From Bog-473 sp963728845 (GTDB taxonomy: Bacteria; Actinomycetota; Acidimicrobiia; Acidimicrobiales; RAAP-2), in contig CAVSLS010000050.1 of the NCBI GenBank assembly GCA_963728845.1, positions 124,001-188,000 on the forward strand: a stretch of DNA of 64,000 bases, given 5' to 3'. Every line of letters begins with the position of its first letter. Position 1 is the first letter of the stretch. The position numbers were made by a program, and so were the translations under genes. Shown piece by piece: positions 38,121 through 48,899 of the stretch. The notes under the pieces are model-generated. The model did not search any database. It had not been told where the DNA came from and saw nothing but the letters and a program-made list of their open reading frames with translations.

Positions 38121-40812
38121 TTACGACGAGACCTTGCGTGTCACGCTGAACGAGACGGGCCGGTGATCGATCCTCGTCGAAACAGAAAAATGCCAGGTAC
38201 CCGGCGTGCAATCACCACGAAGTCGACGTAGTGGGCGGTGCTCAGCGTGTATTGACGAAGGCGCTGGGGCGCACCAGCGCCGTCGGCGGCGCTCACCCTC
38301 GGGGGTCGACGAGGGGACCGAGGGCAGGACGAGGTGGAGCTCGTTGGGCCCGGGCGAGCCCGGGGACAGGTACACCTGTGCGTCCCCGCCGGTCGACAGC
38401 GGCACCTCGACGATGTCGGGCAACGTCGGGTAGCAGGCTCTGGCCCTTGGCGGGGGACACCAACTGGGCGCCCACGGTCAGCCCCGCGAACAGGAGCACC
38501 GGCAGGGCCACGGCGACCACCAGGCCCCGGCGTCCGCGGGTGAGGCGGGGAGGGCGGACCGCCGCCGGTCCCCCGCGTCCGAGGCGGGTCAGGCGCAGGC
38601 TGTTGGCCACGACCAGCAGGCTCGAGAGTCCCATGGCGACGGCGGCCACGAGCGGGTCCAAGAGACCGGCCGCGGCCAGGGGGATGGCCGACACGTTGTA
38701 GCCCATGGCCCAGCCGAAGTTCTCGACGATGACGGCGTAGGTGGCGGAGGCCACCCCGACCGCAGCCGGGACCCCGTGGAGGTCGTTGCCGACGAGCGCC
38801 ACGTCGCTCGAGGTGAGTGCCACTTCCGAGCCGCTGCCGATGGCGCAGCCGACGTCGGCAGCGGCCAGCGCCGGGGCGTCGTTGACGCCGTCTCCGACCA
38901 TCACGACCCCGCGCGAACCGGTCCGCAATCCCCGCAGGGCGGCCAGTTTCTGCTCGGGGTCCAGCCCGCCGCGGGCGGTGTCGATGGACAGCGCACGACC
39001 GACGGCGGCGACCGCCTCCGCGCTGTCGCCGCTCAAGACCGCGATGCGGATCCCGAGCTCGTGCAGCCGGTCGATGGCGCCGGCCGCCTCCGGGCGCAGC
39101 GGGGTGGAGATGGCGAGGACACCCAGGGGCCGGTCGTCGACCACGACGGCGACCGCGGTCTCCCCGCGGCCCCGGAACTCTCGGGCCGCCGCCGCCAGCT
39201 CGGGCGGCAATGGGTCCGCGTGGGCGCGCACCACCTGGACGAGCTGCTCGCCCACCCGCCCGGTCACGCCGACGCCGGGAAGGACGGCCACGTCGGCGGC
39301 CCGCCGCCGTGGCGGCTGCGCGGCGCAGATGGCCCTGGCGATGGGATGCTCGATGTCGGCCTCGACGGCGGCCGACAGATCCAAGACCTCTTCGGAGGAG
39401 TGCCCGTCGGCCGGCGTCACCGCCACGACGGTGGCGATCCCCATGGTGAGGGTGCCCGTCTTGTCGAAGGCCACCGTGTCCACGTGGGCCAGACGCTCGA
39501 GGGCGTCGGGATTGCGGATGAGGATGCCAAGGGCGGAGGCCCGCCCGCAGCCCACCATCATCGCCACGGGCGCGGCCAGCCCCATGGCGCACGGGCAGGC
39601 CACCAGGAGGACGGCGATGGCGCTCAGCGTGGCCGTGCCGAGGTTGGCGTCGATGAGCCACCAGCCCAGGAACGTGGCGGCGGCCACGAGCAGCACCACC
39701 GGCACGAAGACCGCGCTGACGCGGTCGGCGAGTCGCTCGAGAGGTGCCTTCTGGCTCAGGGCCTGATCGACGACGCGCTGGAGGCGGGCGAGGACCGACT
39801 CGGCGGCCACCGCCCGGACCTCGACGACGAGGACACCGGCGCCGTTGCGCGTGCCGCCGGTGACGAGGCTCCCCGGGCCGTGCTCGACGGGCATCGGCTC
39901 GCCGGTCAGCATCGACTCGTCGACCGCCGACCAGCCTTGGACGACCTCGCCGTCGAGCGGGATCGTCTCACCGGAGAGGACTCGCACCCGGGCCCCGACC
40001 GGGACCGCTTCGGGCGCGACGATCAGGTCGGTCCCGCCTCCCCCGCCCCCTGCGACCAGGCGCGCCGTCGGGGGCCGCAGGGCGAGCAACGAGTGGAGGG
40101 CCCGGGCCGCCCGCGCCCGCGCCCGCGCCTCGATCGCACGGCCGGTCACGAGGATGGCGATGATCAGCGGCGCCATGGCGCCGTGGAGCCGAGCCGCGAA
40201 GGCGCCGCTCCCGCCGAGGTGGAGGTGCCGGCCTCCGAGGGCGATCGCCTCCACGGCGCTGACCGCCAGGGCGGCCAGCGTGCCCAGCGTGATCAGCGTG
40301 TCCATGCTGGTCGCGCCGTGACGCAGCAGGCGGGCGCTCGACCGGAGGAACGGCCACCCGCCGACGATCTCGACGGCGACGGCCAACAGCAGGACGATCC
40401 AGCCGCTGGCTGCGTCCTCGGGCGCGAACAGGGCGACGCCGAGCGCGGCGAGCGCCAGCGGCCAGGACGCGACGGCCCGCCACCGCCAGCCGTCGCGGTC
40501 GATCGCCTCGTCGGCGACCGACAGCTCCTCTGGCGCCGGTTCAGCCGAATATCCGCCGGCCGCGACCGCCTCGCACAGTTGGTCGGTCGAGCTGACGGCG
40601 GGGTCGAAGGTGACATAGGCGCGCTCGGTTCCAAGGTTCACCGCGACGCTGGCCACCGCAGGGACCGCACGCAGCGATCGCTGTACCCGCTGCGCGCACG
40701 ATGCGCAGTGCATGCCGCCGATGGCCAACTCGGAGGTGGCCAACCCGTTCGCCGTGTCGGACGGGTGTCCCTCACCGGACCGGTGATCGGCTGACGGAAG
40801 GGCGGTGGTCAT
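38121..40812 (-). CDS. Copper-translocating P1B-type ATPase with a C-terminal extension (frameshifts in the extension)
   Basis: Heavy-metal P-type ATPase, MTTALPSADHR. HMA domain with GGMHCASC (Cys36, Cys39), TGEP 303-306, transmembrane CPC 406-408, phosphorylation site DKTGTLT at 450, later SGDSAEAV and GDGVNDAP. CPC with an HMA domain indicates Cu(I) export. After the last helices (PVLLFAGLTVGAQLVSP) the frame changes near 38425; continuing frames give DIVEVPLSTGGDAQVYLSP, PGPNELHLVL, STAHYVDFVVIARRVPG and TWHFSVSTRID, a beta-rich tail like CopC/FixH-type domains. It ends at TAA 38121. The start overlaps the HMA gene stop (ATGA). Confidence 0.87.
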
Positions 40813-41049
40813 GGCGTGGGCGGGGAAGCGGCGTCCCCGACCAGGGACGAGCCGTAGCCGAGCTCGGCGATGACCGACTGGACGGCAGCGAGGTCGGTGA
40901 CGGTGTCGTCGAAGGTCACCTCGGCACGCTCGGTCACCTCATCGACGTGGGCTGCCGAGCAGGCCGTGCTGCTCGGCCAGGACCTCTTCGATGAGGGCCG
41001 CGCACGATGCACAGTGCATCCCGCTCACCGTCAGCTCCACCGTGGTCAC
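40809..41049 (-). CDS. HMA-domain copper chaperone (one apparent frameshift)
   Basis: About 79 residues from GTG 41049 (VTTVELTVSGMHCASC), with the metal-binding CxxC. After a shift near 40955 the second half follows (VDEVTERAEVTFDD, VIAELGYGSSLVG). It is a single ferredoxin-like metal-binding domain that hands copper to the ATPase, whose start codon overlaps its stop. Confidence 0.82.
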
Positions 41050-41128
41050 GACCTGCGACCTCCCGAACGGCGCTCCGCGCTGCTGGCTCTGATCGGAGTG
41101 GGAGAGCAGGTGAAGTTGCGCATCGCGA

Positions 41129-41740
41129 TCAGAGATGCTTGGTGAGAACGCGGCCCTGCGGAGTGATCACGTACCACTTGCCTCCCAGGCTGTTCAGGTC
41201 CTGGCCGGTGACGTCACCGGGCGCCGAGTCGACCACCCAGGTGTAGAGCGGCCATCTGTCGTACGTGACCTCGGTGGTGCCGTCGGTGCGCTTCGTCACG
41301 CCCAGCAGCGCCGGCCGGACCCCCGAGCCGGCCGGTGCATGGTTCACCCCGCTCGGCAGGACGAGCGGCGGCCATCCATTGGCGCACGCGCCGTAGCACT
41401 TCGACGTGCCGGAGTGCTTGTCGGGGGCGAAGACGTAGAGCGTGAAGCCCTGGCCGTCGACGAGCACCCTTCCCAGGCCGCGCACGACGCCCGTCTTGAC
41501 CTCGTACACGGGCGTCGGCCCCGACGAGCTCGAGGCGGATGCCGCGGCGATGGTCGGCGTCGTGTTCGAGGCCGTCCGGTCCGACCTGGCGGTCGCGGTC
41601 ATCGCCGCCGCTGGGCGGTTGACCACGGGTCCCCAACCGGCCGTGAGAACGGCGGCCACGACGGCACCCGGCACGATGGCCCGGGCGAGTCGTCGACCCG
41701 GCCACTCCCCTTTGGACGCCGCTTCCTCCTGCCGTCGCAC
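41129..41740 (-). CDS. COG4315-type secreted repeat protein
   Basis: About 203 residues from GTG 41740, which has GGAGGAAGA just upstream (an upstream TTG is worse). A membrane/signal segment (IVPGAVVAAVLTAGWG) is followed by a linker and two copies of the YxFxxD-type motif: LYVFAPDKHSGTSKC with CANGWPP, and LYTWVVDSAPGD. These proteins are common in actinobacteria; function unknown but often beside copper or respiratory genes. An imperfect ACCGACCGG element lies about 55 bases upstream. Confidence 0.83.
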   Translation of the reverse strand: MRRQEEAASKGEWPGRRLARAIVPGAVVAAVLTAGWGPVVNRPAAAMTATARSDRTASNTTPTIAAASASSSSGPTPVYEVKTGVVRGLGRVLVDGQGFTLYVFAPDKHSGTSKCYGACANGWPPLVLPSGVNHAPAGSGVRPALLGVTKRTDGTTEVTYDRWPLYTWVVDSAPGDVTGQDLNSLGGKWYVITPQGRVLTKHL

Positions 41741-41902
41741 TCTTCCTCCGATCAACGTCGATCACCCCCGTCGTTCCACGTCGATCACTCCGACCGACCG
41801 GTACGAACCCTTGCCAAAGTACCAGTCGGTCCAAGTCCCGGATCAGTCAGGCCGGCGGCGTCCTGCCGCCAAGACGAAGCCGCCACCCGCCGGCGCCGCC
41901 GC

Positions 41903-42564
41903 TCAGAGCATCAGGATCAACATGAGTCCCATGCCGATGCACATGATCACGTGGGAAGAGTCCAACAGGCTCGGTGACCCGACGAGGCCGATGATTCCGG
42001 TCATCGGTGGGTGTGGTCTCACCCGCGTGGCCGTCAGAGGCCTGCGCCCGCACGATGCCGCCGCAGTGGGTACCGAAATGCGTGGCGCCCTTGTTGGGCG
42101 ACGCGATCGTGAAGACGGCCGAGCCGAAGAGGATGAAGGCCAACAAGAACGTCAGCCCCGGGTCGATCCTGGCTCCGCCCGCCGACGCAGACATCGACAT
42201 GGCGTGGGACACAGCACCAGCGGGGAAGCGGTACATGAGAAGCATGGCGAGACTCATCACCGCGTGGACCGCGGTGTGCGGCACGTGCAGGCCCCACGCG
42301 TGGATGGACTGGACGGACCTGACGATGAACCAGACCAGGAGGGCGCCGAAGATCACCTCCCAGAGGGCCTTCGGGCCGAACGACCACGCCGGGAACGAAC
42401 ATGCCCGCCATGGCCAATCCCATGGCGACGTGCGAGACCTCGACGTCGCGGCCGATGGCACGGTGGTCGAACACCGAGGTCACCAACACCGTGATGGCGT
42501 ACGCGGCGACCGCCAGCATCAGCGCCCCGAACAAGTAGTACAGCCCGACCGGTGTGCCGATCAT
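41903..42564 (-). CDS. DUF5134-like polytopic membrane protein (two apparent frameshifts)
   Basis: About 220 residues from ATG 42564 (MIGTPVGLYYLFGAL). Frame shifts near 42395 and 42005 divide it: first part GLYYLFGALMLAVAAYAI and HVAMGLAMAGMF, middle part WEVIFGALLVWFIV, HAVMSLAMLLMYRF, and end VIMCIGMGLMLILML. The His- and Met-rich helices (HVAMGLAMAGMF, HAVMSLAMLLM) are typical and could bind copper. It is four bases downstream of another membrane protein gene, in one operon. Confidence 0.72.
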
Positions 42565-42568
42565 CGTC

Positions 42569-43511
42569 TCAGACCTCCCGAGCCGAAAGAGCGAGGACGG
42601 TGCCGTCGTTCGTGGCGACCACGCTCGATCGTTCCGCTGCGACGGGCCAGTACGAAATGATGAACAGCAACACCAGCAATCCCGAGTTCGGGTCGGTCGC
42701 GCCGCCGGCGAGGTCACCCCCGAAGTTCTGGACGGCGACCCAGATGAAGGCGAACGCCGCGATCGCGACCACCAGCACGGCCCGTGTGGGCGTCGGACGT
42801 AGGTAGACGCTGAAGGCCACGAGGACGCAGAACGCCGCGAACAGGACGGCCACCGTCGTTCCGTCGTGCAACAGGACCGCTGCGGACCACCGGTCAATGC
42901 GCAGTAGCCATGGCGGTTGCCCACTGCTCAACCTGGCCACGATGTCGTGCAGGGCTTGAGGGGATCGGCCGTTGCCGACGACCGTCAGCAGGGCGAGAAA
43001 CAACCACACTGCCGTCCACACGGCCCGGGCCGCGGTGTGCCCGACCGTCCGTGCGGCCACGAACGGCGAGGCGGGCCGCTGCGAGGGCCAGAGCAAGACG
43101 GCGAGAACGGCATAGAAGAGGACGGCACCGGGTCCGCCGCCGAGCGGTGTGCCGGCACCGCTGAAGAGGCCGCCAAGTCCCTCGCCGAACCACCACACGG
43201 TCAGCGCCCACACGATCGACATCGCCAGCGCAGGCCGGCACGTCCGACGCCACGCGATCCCCAACGCGAGGAGGAACTGGAGTGCTCGCGAAGATCGCAT
43301 TGGTGAGCACGGGCTGGTGGTAGACGATCGATGCGTTCCAGGTGATCGTGTGGGAGATCCACGAGGGATTCCCGGGCGCCATCCCGTGCAACATCCCGCT
43401 GAACCCGTCGGGACCTCTGGTGAACATGAACGGCTGCAACTGGAGTGCGGCGTCCATGAGCCACACTGTGGCGAGTAGCAGCCGCAAGTCTCTCCTGGAG
43501 GTCTCGTGCAC
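42569..43511 (-). CDS. Polytopic membrane protein of unknown function (one apparent frameshift)
   Basis: About 313 residues from GTG 43511 (VHETSRRDLRLLLATVW). N-terminal part WLMDAALQLQPFMF, HGMAPGNPSWISHTI in one frame; after a shift near 43290 the rest follows with about six helices (LQFLLALGIAWRR, AVLFYAVLAVLLW, LLVLLFIISYWPV). The QPFMF...W pattern is seen in uncharacterised actinobacterial membrane proteins near DUF5134 genes; no function known. Confidence 0.65.
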
Positions 43512-44015
43512 CCTTCTGCGGCGCCGGCGACCGCCGTTGTCGACTCCCCGCCGCGGCCGGCGACCGTGTCGCAGCCATCGGTCCGCGTCAGAGCCTGTCA
43601 CCGCCCCGAATGCGATGTGCGTGCTCGGCCCCGCACTGCGGGACTTCCCCATCCATCGCCAGCAATGTACCGAATCGACACCCAGGCGGTCCCAGCGGGA
43701 TGGTGACGCCGATGCGTTCGGACGATGTCGCCCTCATTGCAGAGCGGGGCCGTTGCCGTCAGCTCGTGCACTCTGCAGCGGTCTCGTCAGTTGCACGGTG
43801 AGAGCGCTGAGCCGATGCACACTTCTCTCGAGGTCATGAGACAGGCCCTGTCACGCTTGGCATAGTATGCCGCTCCATGTCGACCGCGGCCCGGCGTGAT
43901 TCGTTCGCCGTGCCAAAACGCCCTGCGACTCGATTCGTCGTCGTCCACGCCCGGTCCTGCCGGCAGCACCACCCATGCTCGGGACACAGGTCGCAACCGG
44001 TGAGGAGGCCACCGG
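43512..44015. other. 504-bp intergenic region with a perfect palindrome
   Basis: No convincing gene. It separates the minus-strand membrane operon from the plus-strand glycosyltransferase. GGCATAGTATGCC at 43859-43871 is a 13-bp palindrome containing a TAGTAT box, a candidate operator/promoter for the glycosyltransferase gene. Confidence 0.4.
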
Positions 44016-46112
44016 ATGACCACCCTCGATAGCAGCGTGGCGGCCACCGAGTCGGCGCCCCTCCCGGCGGCCACCACCCCCCGACCTCGTGACCACTGGT
44101 GGATCCGCCAGGACCGGCCGGGCTGGGCTCTTCCGGCCCATGCCGGCGTCACGATCCTGGCCGCCGTCCTCTATACCTGGGGGCTTTCGTCTTCCGTCGG
44201 CATGGGCAACACCTTCTACGCGGCAGCGGTCAAATCGGGAACGGAGAGCTGGAAGGCGTTCTTGTTCGGTTCCCTCGACCCGGGAAACTTCATCACCGTC
44301 GACAAGCCTCCTGCCTCGCTGTGGGTCATGGAGCTCTCGGGGCGGATCTTCGGCTTCTCCAGCTGGAGCATGCTCCTCCCCGAGGCGTTGGCCGGCGTGG
44401 TCACCGTCGCCGTGCTCTACCATCTGGTGCGTCGTTGGTTCGGCGATGTTGCGGCACTCTTCGCCGGCTTGGCCATGGCCGTCACTCCCATCGCCGTGGT
44501 GATGTTCCGCGACAACAATCCCGACGGCCTGTTGACCCTGCTTCTCGTGCTCAGCGCGTGGGCGCTCGTGTCGGCCCTCGAGTCGGCCCGCACGTCGCGG
44601 TTAGTGCTCTGCGGAGCCCTCCTGGGCCTCGCCTTCACCACCAAGATGCTCCAGGCCTTCATCGTCGTCCCGGTCTTCGGGCTCGTCTACCTGTGGGCAG
44701 GACAGCCCCGGCTCGGCCGGCGGGTCGTCCAGTTGCTGTGGGGCGGTCTCTCCGTTGTCGTCTTGAGCAGCTGGTGGGTCGCTATCGTCGAGCTCTGGCC
44801 GGCGTCCTCGCGTCCTTTCATCGGGAGCAGCACCAACAACTCCGAGCTCGATCTCATCTTCGGCTACAACGGATTCGGGCGCCTCTTGGGCTCGGGGAGC
44901 GGCCCCATTGGCGGGATCGCTTCCCTGGGAGGCGGATCTCTCGGGACCGGAGGCCAGGCGGGCTGGCTCCGCATGTTCGACGACCTCGTCGGCGGACAGG
45001 TCTCCTGGCTGATGCCGCTCGCCCTCGCCGGTCTCCTGGCCGGCTTGTGGTTGACCCGACGCGGCTCCCGTCAGGATCTGGGCCGGGCCGGCTTCGTGCT
45101 GTGGGGCGGCTGGATGCTCATCACCGCTGCGGTCTTCAGCGAGACCAAGGGCATCTTCAACGCCTACTACACGGTGGCCCTGGCTCCTGCCTTCGCCGCG
45201 TGCGCCGGTGCGGGTGCCGTCGCCCTTTGGCGTCTCGGACGGGAACGCCGTTGGCTCGCCTTCGTCCTGCCCGCCGCCATCGTCGCCAGTGCGCTGTGGG
45301 CGGCAGCGCTGCTCGACCGGAATTCCGGCTACGCCCCGGGTCTGGCCACATCGATCGTCGTGGCCGCCAGCGTGGCTGCTCTCGGGATCCTGATTGCGCT
45401 GCTGGTCCGTCCGAACGACGCGGTGGGCCGATGGCTCGGCGCCGGCGCCGGCGCCCTCGCTGGCTTGGCTCTGCTGGCGGGACCGCTCGCCTACTCGGTC
45501 ACCAGCATCGAGCGGGGCACGTCGGGACCCCTCGCCTTGGCGGGTCCGCCGGTCAGCGGAGGTGGCGTGGGCCTCGGAATTCCCGGCTTCTCCATCTCGA
45601 TCGCGTCCATGCAGCGGCAAGGCGGCGCCAAGTCCCCACCGAGTGCGCTGCTCCGGTACCTCGAAGCACATCGTGACGGCAGCCGGTACCTGCTGGCGGT
45701 GTCGGGGTCACTGACGGCGGCGCCGTACATCATCTCGACCGGCCAGCCCGTGATGGCGATGGGCGGCTATACGGGGATGGATCCGTGGCCCACCCTGTCC
45801 GCCTTCGAGACGGCGGTCGCCCAGGACAAGATCCACTACGTCCTCGTGGGTAGCGCATTCGCATCCTTCGGCTTCGGCGGCGGTCATCTCAAGATTTCGC
45901 CCGCGATGATCCGCTACTTCGTCGAGATGATCCAAAAGGAGGGCGGCCTGAAGAAGTTCTTGGGGAGCAGCGCCTTCGGAGACTCCCGGTCGGGTCCGAC
46001 TGCGGTCGACCAGTGGGTGCAAAAACACGGGGTCCCGGTACCCTCCACTGCCTACGGGAGCACCGCAGGCGGAACCCTCTACTATGTCTCGTCGGCCTCC
46101 GCGAAGACCTGA
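44016..46112 (+). CDS. GT39/ArnT-like polyprenyl-phosphate-dependent glycosyltransferase
   Basis: A 698-residue membrane protein with about 12 helices. The first outer loop holds the family signature TVDKPPASLW, with an acidic residue expected to be catalytic, then GRIFGFSSWSMLLPEAL. A C-terminal extracytoplasmic domain follows (MAMGGYTGMDPWPTLSAF). Such GT-C enzymes transfer a sugar from a lipid phosphate to protein or lipid at the outer membrane face. A TetR gene lies 32 bases downstream on the same strand. Confidence 0.87.
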   Translation: MTTLDSSVAATESAPLPAATTPRPRDHWWIRQDRPGWALPAHAGVTILAAVLYTWGLSSSVGMGNTFYAAAVKSGTESWKAFLFGSLDPGNFITVDKPPASLWVMELSGRIFGFSSWSMLLPEALAGVVTVAVLYHLVRRWFGDVAALFAGLAMAVTPIAVVMFRDNNPDGLLTLLLVLSAWALVSALESARTSRLVLCGALLGLAFTTKMLQAFIVVPVFGLVYLWAGQPRLGRRVVQLLWGGLSVVVLSSWWVAIVELWPASSRPFIGSSTNNSELDLIFGYNGFGRLLGSGSGPIGGIASLGGGSLGTGGQAGWLRMFDDLVGGQVSWLMPLALAGLLAGLWLTRRGSRQDLGRAGFVLWGGWMLITAAVFSETKGIFNAYYTVALAPAFAACAGAGAVALWRLGRERRWLAFVLPAAIVASALWAAALLDRNSGYAPGLATSIVVAASVAALGILIALLVRPNDAVGRWLGAGAGALAGLALLAGPLAYSVTSIERGTSGPLALAGPPVSGGGVGLGIPGFSISIASMQRQGGAKSPPSALLRYLEAHRDGSRYLLAVSGSLTAAPYIISTGQPVMAMGGYTGMDPWPTLSAFETAVAQDKIHYVLVGSAFASFGFGGGHLKISPAMIRYFVEMIQKEGGLKKFLGSSAFGDSRSGPTAVDQWVQKHGVPVPSTAYGSTAGGTLYYVSSASAKT

Positions 46113-46144
46113 TGCGTCGCAGACAGCGCCCCGAACTGAACACC

Positions 46145-46852
46145 ATGGCACCGACGAGAGGACAGAACCTGGGCACTCAGTCGCTTTCTCTCCAGCTTCG
46201 GGCGAAGCGCTCGGAGATGATGGTGACGGAGTTGGAGGCAGTTGCGCTGCGGCTCTTCGACCAGCGCGGTTTTGCAAACGTCACCGTGGAGGAGATCGCC
46301 CTCGAGGCGCACATCTCGGTACGAACCTTCTACCGTTATTTCGCCGCCAAGGACGACGTGCTGCAACTGAGGATCATCAGACGAAGCGACGTTCTCCAAC
46401 AGGCGCTGTCGGCGCGTCCGGCCAACGAGCCGCCCCTGCGCTCACTCCGCCTGGTGCTCGAGGCCGAGTTCTCCGCCGTCGATCCGATCGTGCTCAGGCG
46501 TTGGATCGCTGTCGTCGCGGACAATCCAAACGTGATGAAGGGCGTGGTGGGTGCCATCCAGTTGAAGATTCACCCGGTGATCGCCGAGTTCCTAGGCTCT
46601 CGATTGGGTTTGCCCACTGAAGCGCTGGTACCCACGATGCTCGCGGCGGCGGTGCTCGGCGTCATCCAGGCGGCCCACACGCAGTGGTTCATCCACGGTG
46701 GAGAGTTGGCGACCACGATGTCGGAGAGTCTCGCTGTTCTCGAGAGGGGCATCAGCACGGACCCCAGAAGCTGGGCCGCCGAAGGGGCCACAGAGTCCCC
46801 GAAGACACGCAGCTCCAACCGGCCGAAGCCGCGGAGGCCGAGGGCTCCCTAG
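46145..46852 (+). CDS. TetR-family transcriptional regulator
   Basis: About 235 residues from ATG 46145 (MAPTRGQNL). HTH residues ~30-75: ELEAVALRLFDQRGFANVTV, then LEAHISVRTFYRYFAAKDDV. A helical ligand domain and a basic, Pro-rich tail (SSNRPKPRRPRAP) follow. Downstream of the glycosyltransferase in the same direction, so probably co-transcribed; target unknown. Confidence 0.85.
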   Translation: MAPTRGQNLGTQSLSLQLRAKRSEMMVTELEAVALRLFDQRGFANVTVEEIALEAHISVRTFYRYFAAKDDVLQLRIIRRSDVLQQALSARPANEPPLRSLRLVLEAEFSAVDPIVLRRWIAVVADNPNVMKGVVGAIQLKIHPVIAEFLGSRLGLPTEALVPTMLAAAVLGVIQAAHTQWFIHGGELATTMSESLAVLERGISTDPRSWAAEGATESPKTRSSNRPKPRRPRAP

Positions 46853-47032
46853 GTGTTCCCTCCCGGCTGTGGTCCATGGCCGGTTGCGCGCTGGCTGGAA
46901 CCGGGGACGTCTTCGGAAACTATGCACAAGACCGTTGATAGTTCTGAAAAAGTCCCGGAGAGGCGTCGTTCTCGTCGGCAGGGCGGGAAGTTGCCCCGGC
47001 GTGGGCCGCGTCAGCCCCCGCCCCGGGCACGG
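46853..47032. other. Intergenic gap without recognisable features
   Basis: 180 bases between a plus-strand TetR gene and the 3' end of a minus-strand membrane protein gene. No hairpin with a T-run was seen. Confidence 0.4.
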
Positions 47033-48778
47033 CTACGACGGAGGGAACGTGACCAATGGCGACGTGCTCAGCCACGTGGGGTCGGGAGTGTACGCCTCGA
47101 CCAACCACCGCGCGCCGCGTCGGGGCGCGGACGTCCGAGCCGGGGGGTGCAACGTGATCGTCTCGGAGTCGTGAGGCCCAAGCGCTGCGCGTCCTCCATC
47201 CGACGGCGTCCAGAATCCGTCGTAATGCTGACTGGTCGCCGAGTTCACGAGGAAGTGCGGCACGAGTCTCTCGGACGACCGGTTGACGACCGAGACCGTC
47301 ACCTCATCGAGCTCCGTTCCGGCGTGGGACGTGACGACGCTGCGCACCGACAGCTGCAGAGGTGGCGCACTGAAGGCCATGAACGACGCGATGACGACGC
47401 CGACGCACGATGCGGCGACCACCAGCACCGGTGGGCGCCGAAGCTGGTCTCGCCACGCCGTACCATCCTCGGACGCTTCCCGGGGCACGCCGTCGACAGA
47501 GAGTGCTGCGACGAGAGCAACTGGAAAGAGGTCGACGAGATAGCTCGAAAGGCTGCGCGGTGAAAAGAAGAAGGGGACCGTCAGGAGCAAGGGCCAGATC
47601 CGCTTGAGCTGCGGGTACCATGCGACGAACGCAGCGACGCCGCCGACCATGGCCAGAGCTCCTGCCAGGCTGAGCATCGTCAGGTTGACGCCACCCGTCA
47701 GACCGTGGGTGGCGAGCGTGACGAACCCTTGGCCATCGGCGACCAACCCACCGGTCAAGGGGATGAGCGTGCCGTGCCACCATGCCCCCGGGTGCCACAT
47801 GAAAAAGGGGAGATTCACGGCGGCGAACACGACGAGAACGGTGAACAGGTAGCGCAGACACACACGAAATGGAGCCCGTCCACTCCGACGCGCTTCGAGG
47901 TAGATACCGGTGACCAACATGGGGACCGCGAACCACGGAGTCTGTTTGATGGCGCAGGCGATTCCCAGCGAAATTGGTCCGATCCAACGCGCCGGTCCTG
48001 GTTCGCTGGAGCGGCCGTACCTGTCCCACCGCCAGACGGCCAGGACAAGGAACGGCAGGAACATCGCATCGGTTCCTCCCGATGTGAACGAACCCAAGAA
48101 GAACGGCGTCAAGCCGAGCAATGCCGCGAGCCACCGCAATGATGCGGGGAGCAGTGTGAACAAGAGCACGATCGTGGCGAGCCAGGCGACGAGGTCGGTC
48201 CAGTCGACGGCCATGTGCACGCCGAGCGCCGCGGCCGGAAGGCTGAGCAGGAATGACCCAGCGGGGTAGGAGAAGTGGGTGACGTGACCACCATCGACGG
48301 TGTAGGTCCAAAACCGAGATGGAACGTCCAGAAGACGAGCGACGCCGGACATCGGGGCCACGTACGGATCGGCGCCGTGGGCCAACGCACTCGCCGCCAC
48401 CTGGTCAAATGCCGCGGAGTCGGTGGCATAGAACGCGCGCGTACTGATCTCGATCGACTGCGGAAACAGTGCAGTCACGATCACCGCTCCGAGCGTCACC
48501 CGCTGGAAGAGACGTGAGCGAGGGTTTTCGACGAGCCAGGTGGACGCGACACCGAGCAGGCCTCCGATGATCATCAGCGGAGCCAGGGCGACGACCGCGG
48601 GTGACCACCACCAGAAGCCCCAGAGGTCCACACCGCCGGTGACAACGGCCAACCACACCAGACTCCACGCTCCTCGCTCCGCCAGGAGCGTGTGTCGGGA
48701 GAACGGCGAAGGAAGTGGTGCAAGGTCCGGATCGAGGGAGGGTGCCTCGACCGGGCCGGCGCCGGGAGCGGTCAGCAC
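47033..48778 (-). CDS. Large polytopic membrane protein, GT87-like mannosyltransferase candidate
   Basis: A 581-residue protein with about 12 helices and a C-terminal beta-rich segment of ~130 residues (DEVTVSVVNRSSERLVPHF). The first loop region has AHGADPYVAPMSG, like the DPY motif of GT-C polyprenol mannosyltransferases. Typical roles are cell-envelope glycan synthesis. Divergent from the next membrane protein with a 121-bp gap. Confidence 0.65.
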   Translation of the reverse strand: MLTAPGAGPVEAPSLDPDLAPLPSPFSRHTLLAERGAWSLVWLAVVTGGVDLWGFWWWSPAVVALAPLMIIGGLLGVASTWLVENPRSRLFQRVTLGAVIVTALFPQSIEISTRAFYATDSAAFDQVAASALAHGADPYVAPMSGVARLLDVPSRFWTYTVDGGHVTHFSYPAGSFLLSLPAAALGVHMAVDWTDLVAWLATIVLLFTLLPASLRWLAALLGLTPFFLGSFTSGGTDAMFLPFLVLAVWRWDRYGRSSEPGPARWIGPISLGIACAIKQTPWFAVPMLVTGIYLEARRSGRAPFRVCLRYLFTVLVVFAAVNLPFFMWHPGAWWHGTLIPLTGGLVADGQGFVTLATHGLTGGVNLTMLSLAGALAMVGGVAAFVAWYPQLKRIWPLLLTVPFFFSPRSLSSYLVDLFPVALVAALSVDGVPREASEDGTAWRDQLRRPPVLVVAASCVGVVIASFMAFSAPPLQLSVRSVVTSHAGTELDEVTVSVVNRSSERLVPHFLVNSATSQHYDGFWTPSDGGRAALGPHDSETITLHPPARTSAPRRGARWLVEAYTPDPTWLSTSPLVTFPPS

Positions 48779-48899
48779 TCGTCAAGTATGGCCAGACGAG
48801 GGGGGTTGAGCCACAGTGCGGCGGTGAGCAGTTCGGTAGCGTGGGCGTCGTGCTCCGTGACCGCGATCTGCCAGACCGGCAGCTCACCGCTTAGTCTCG

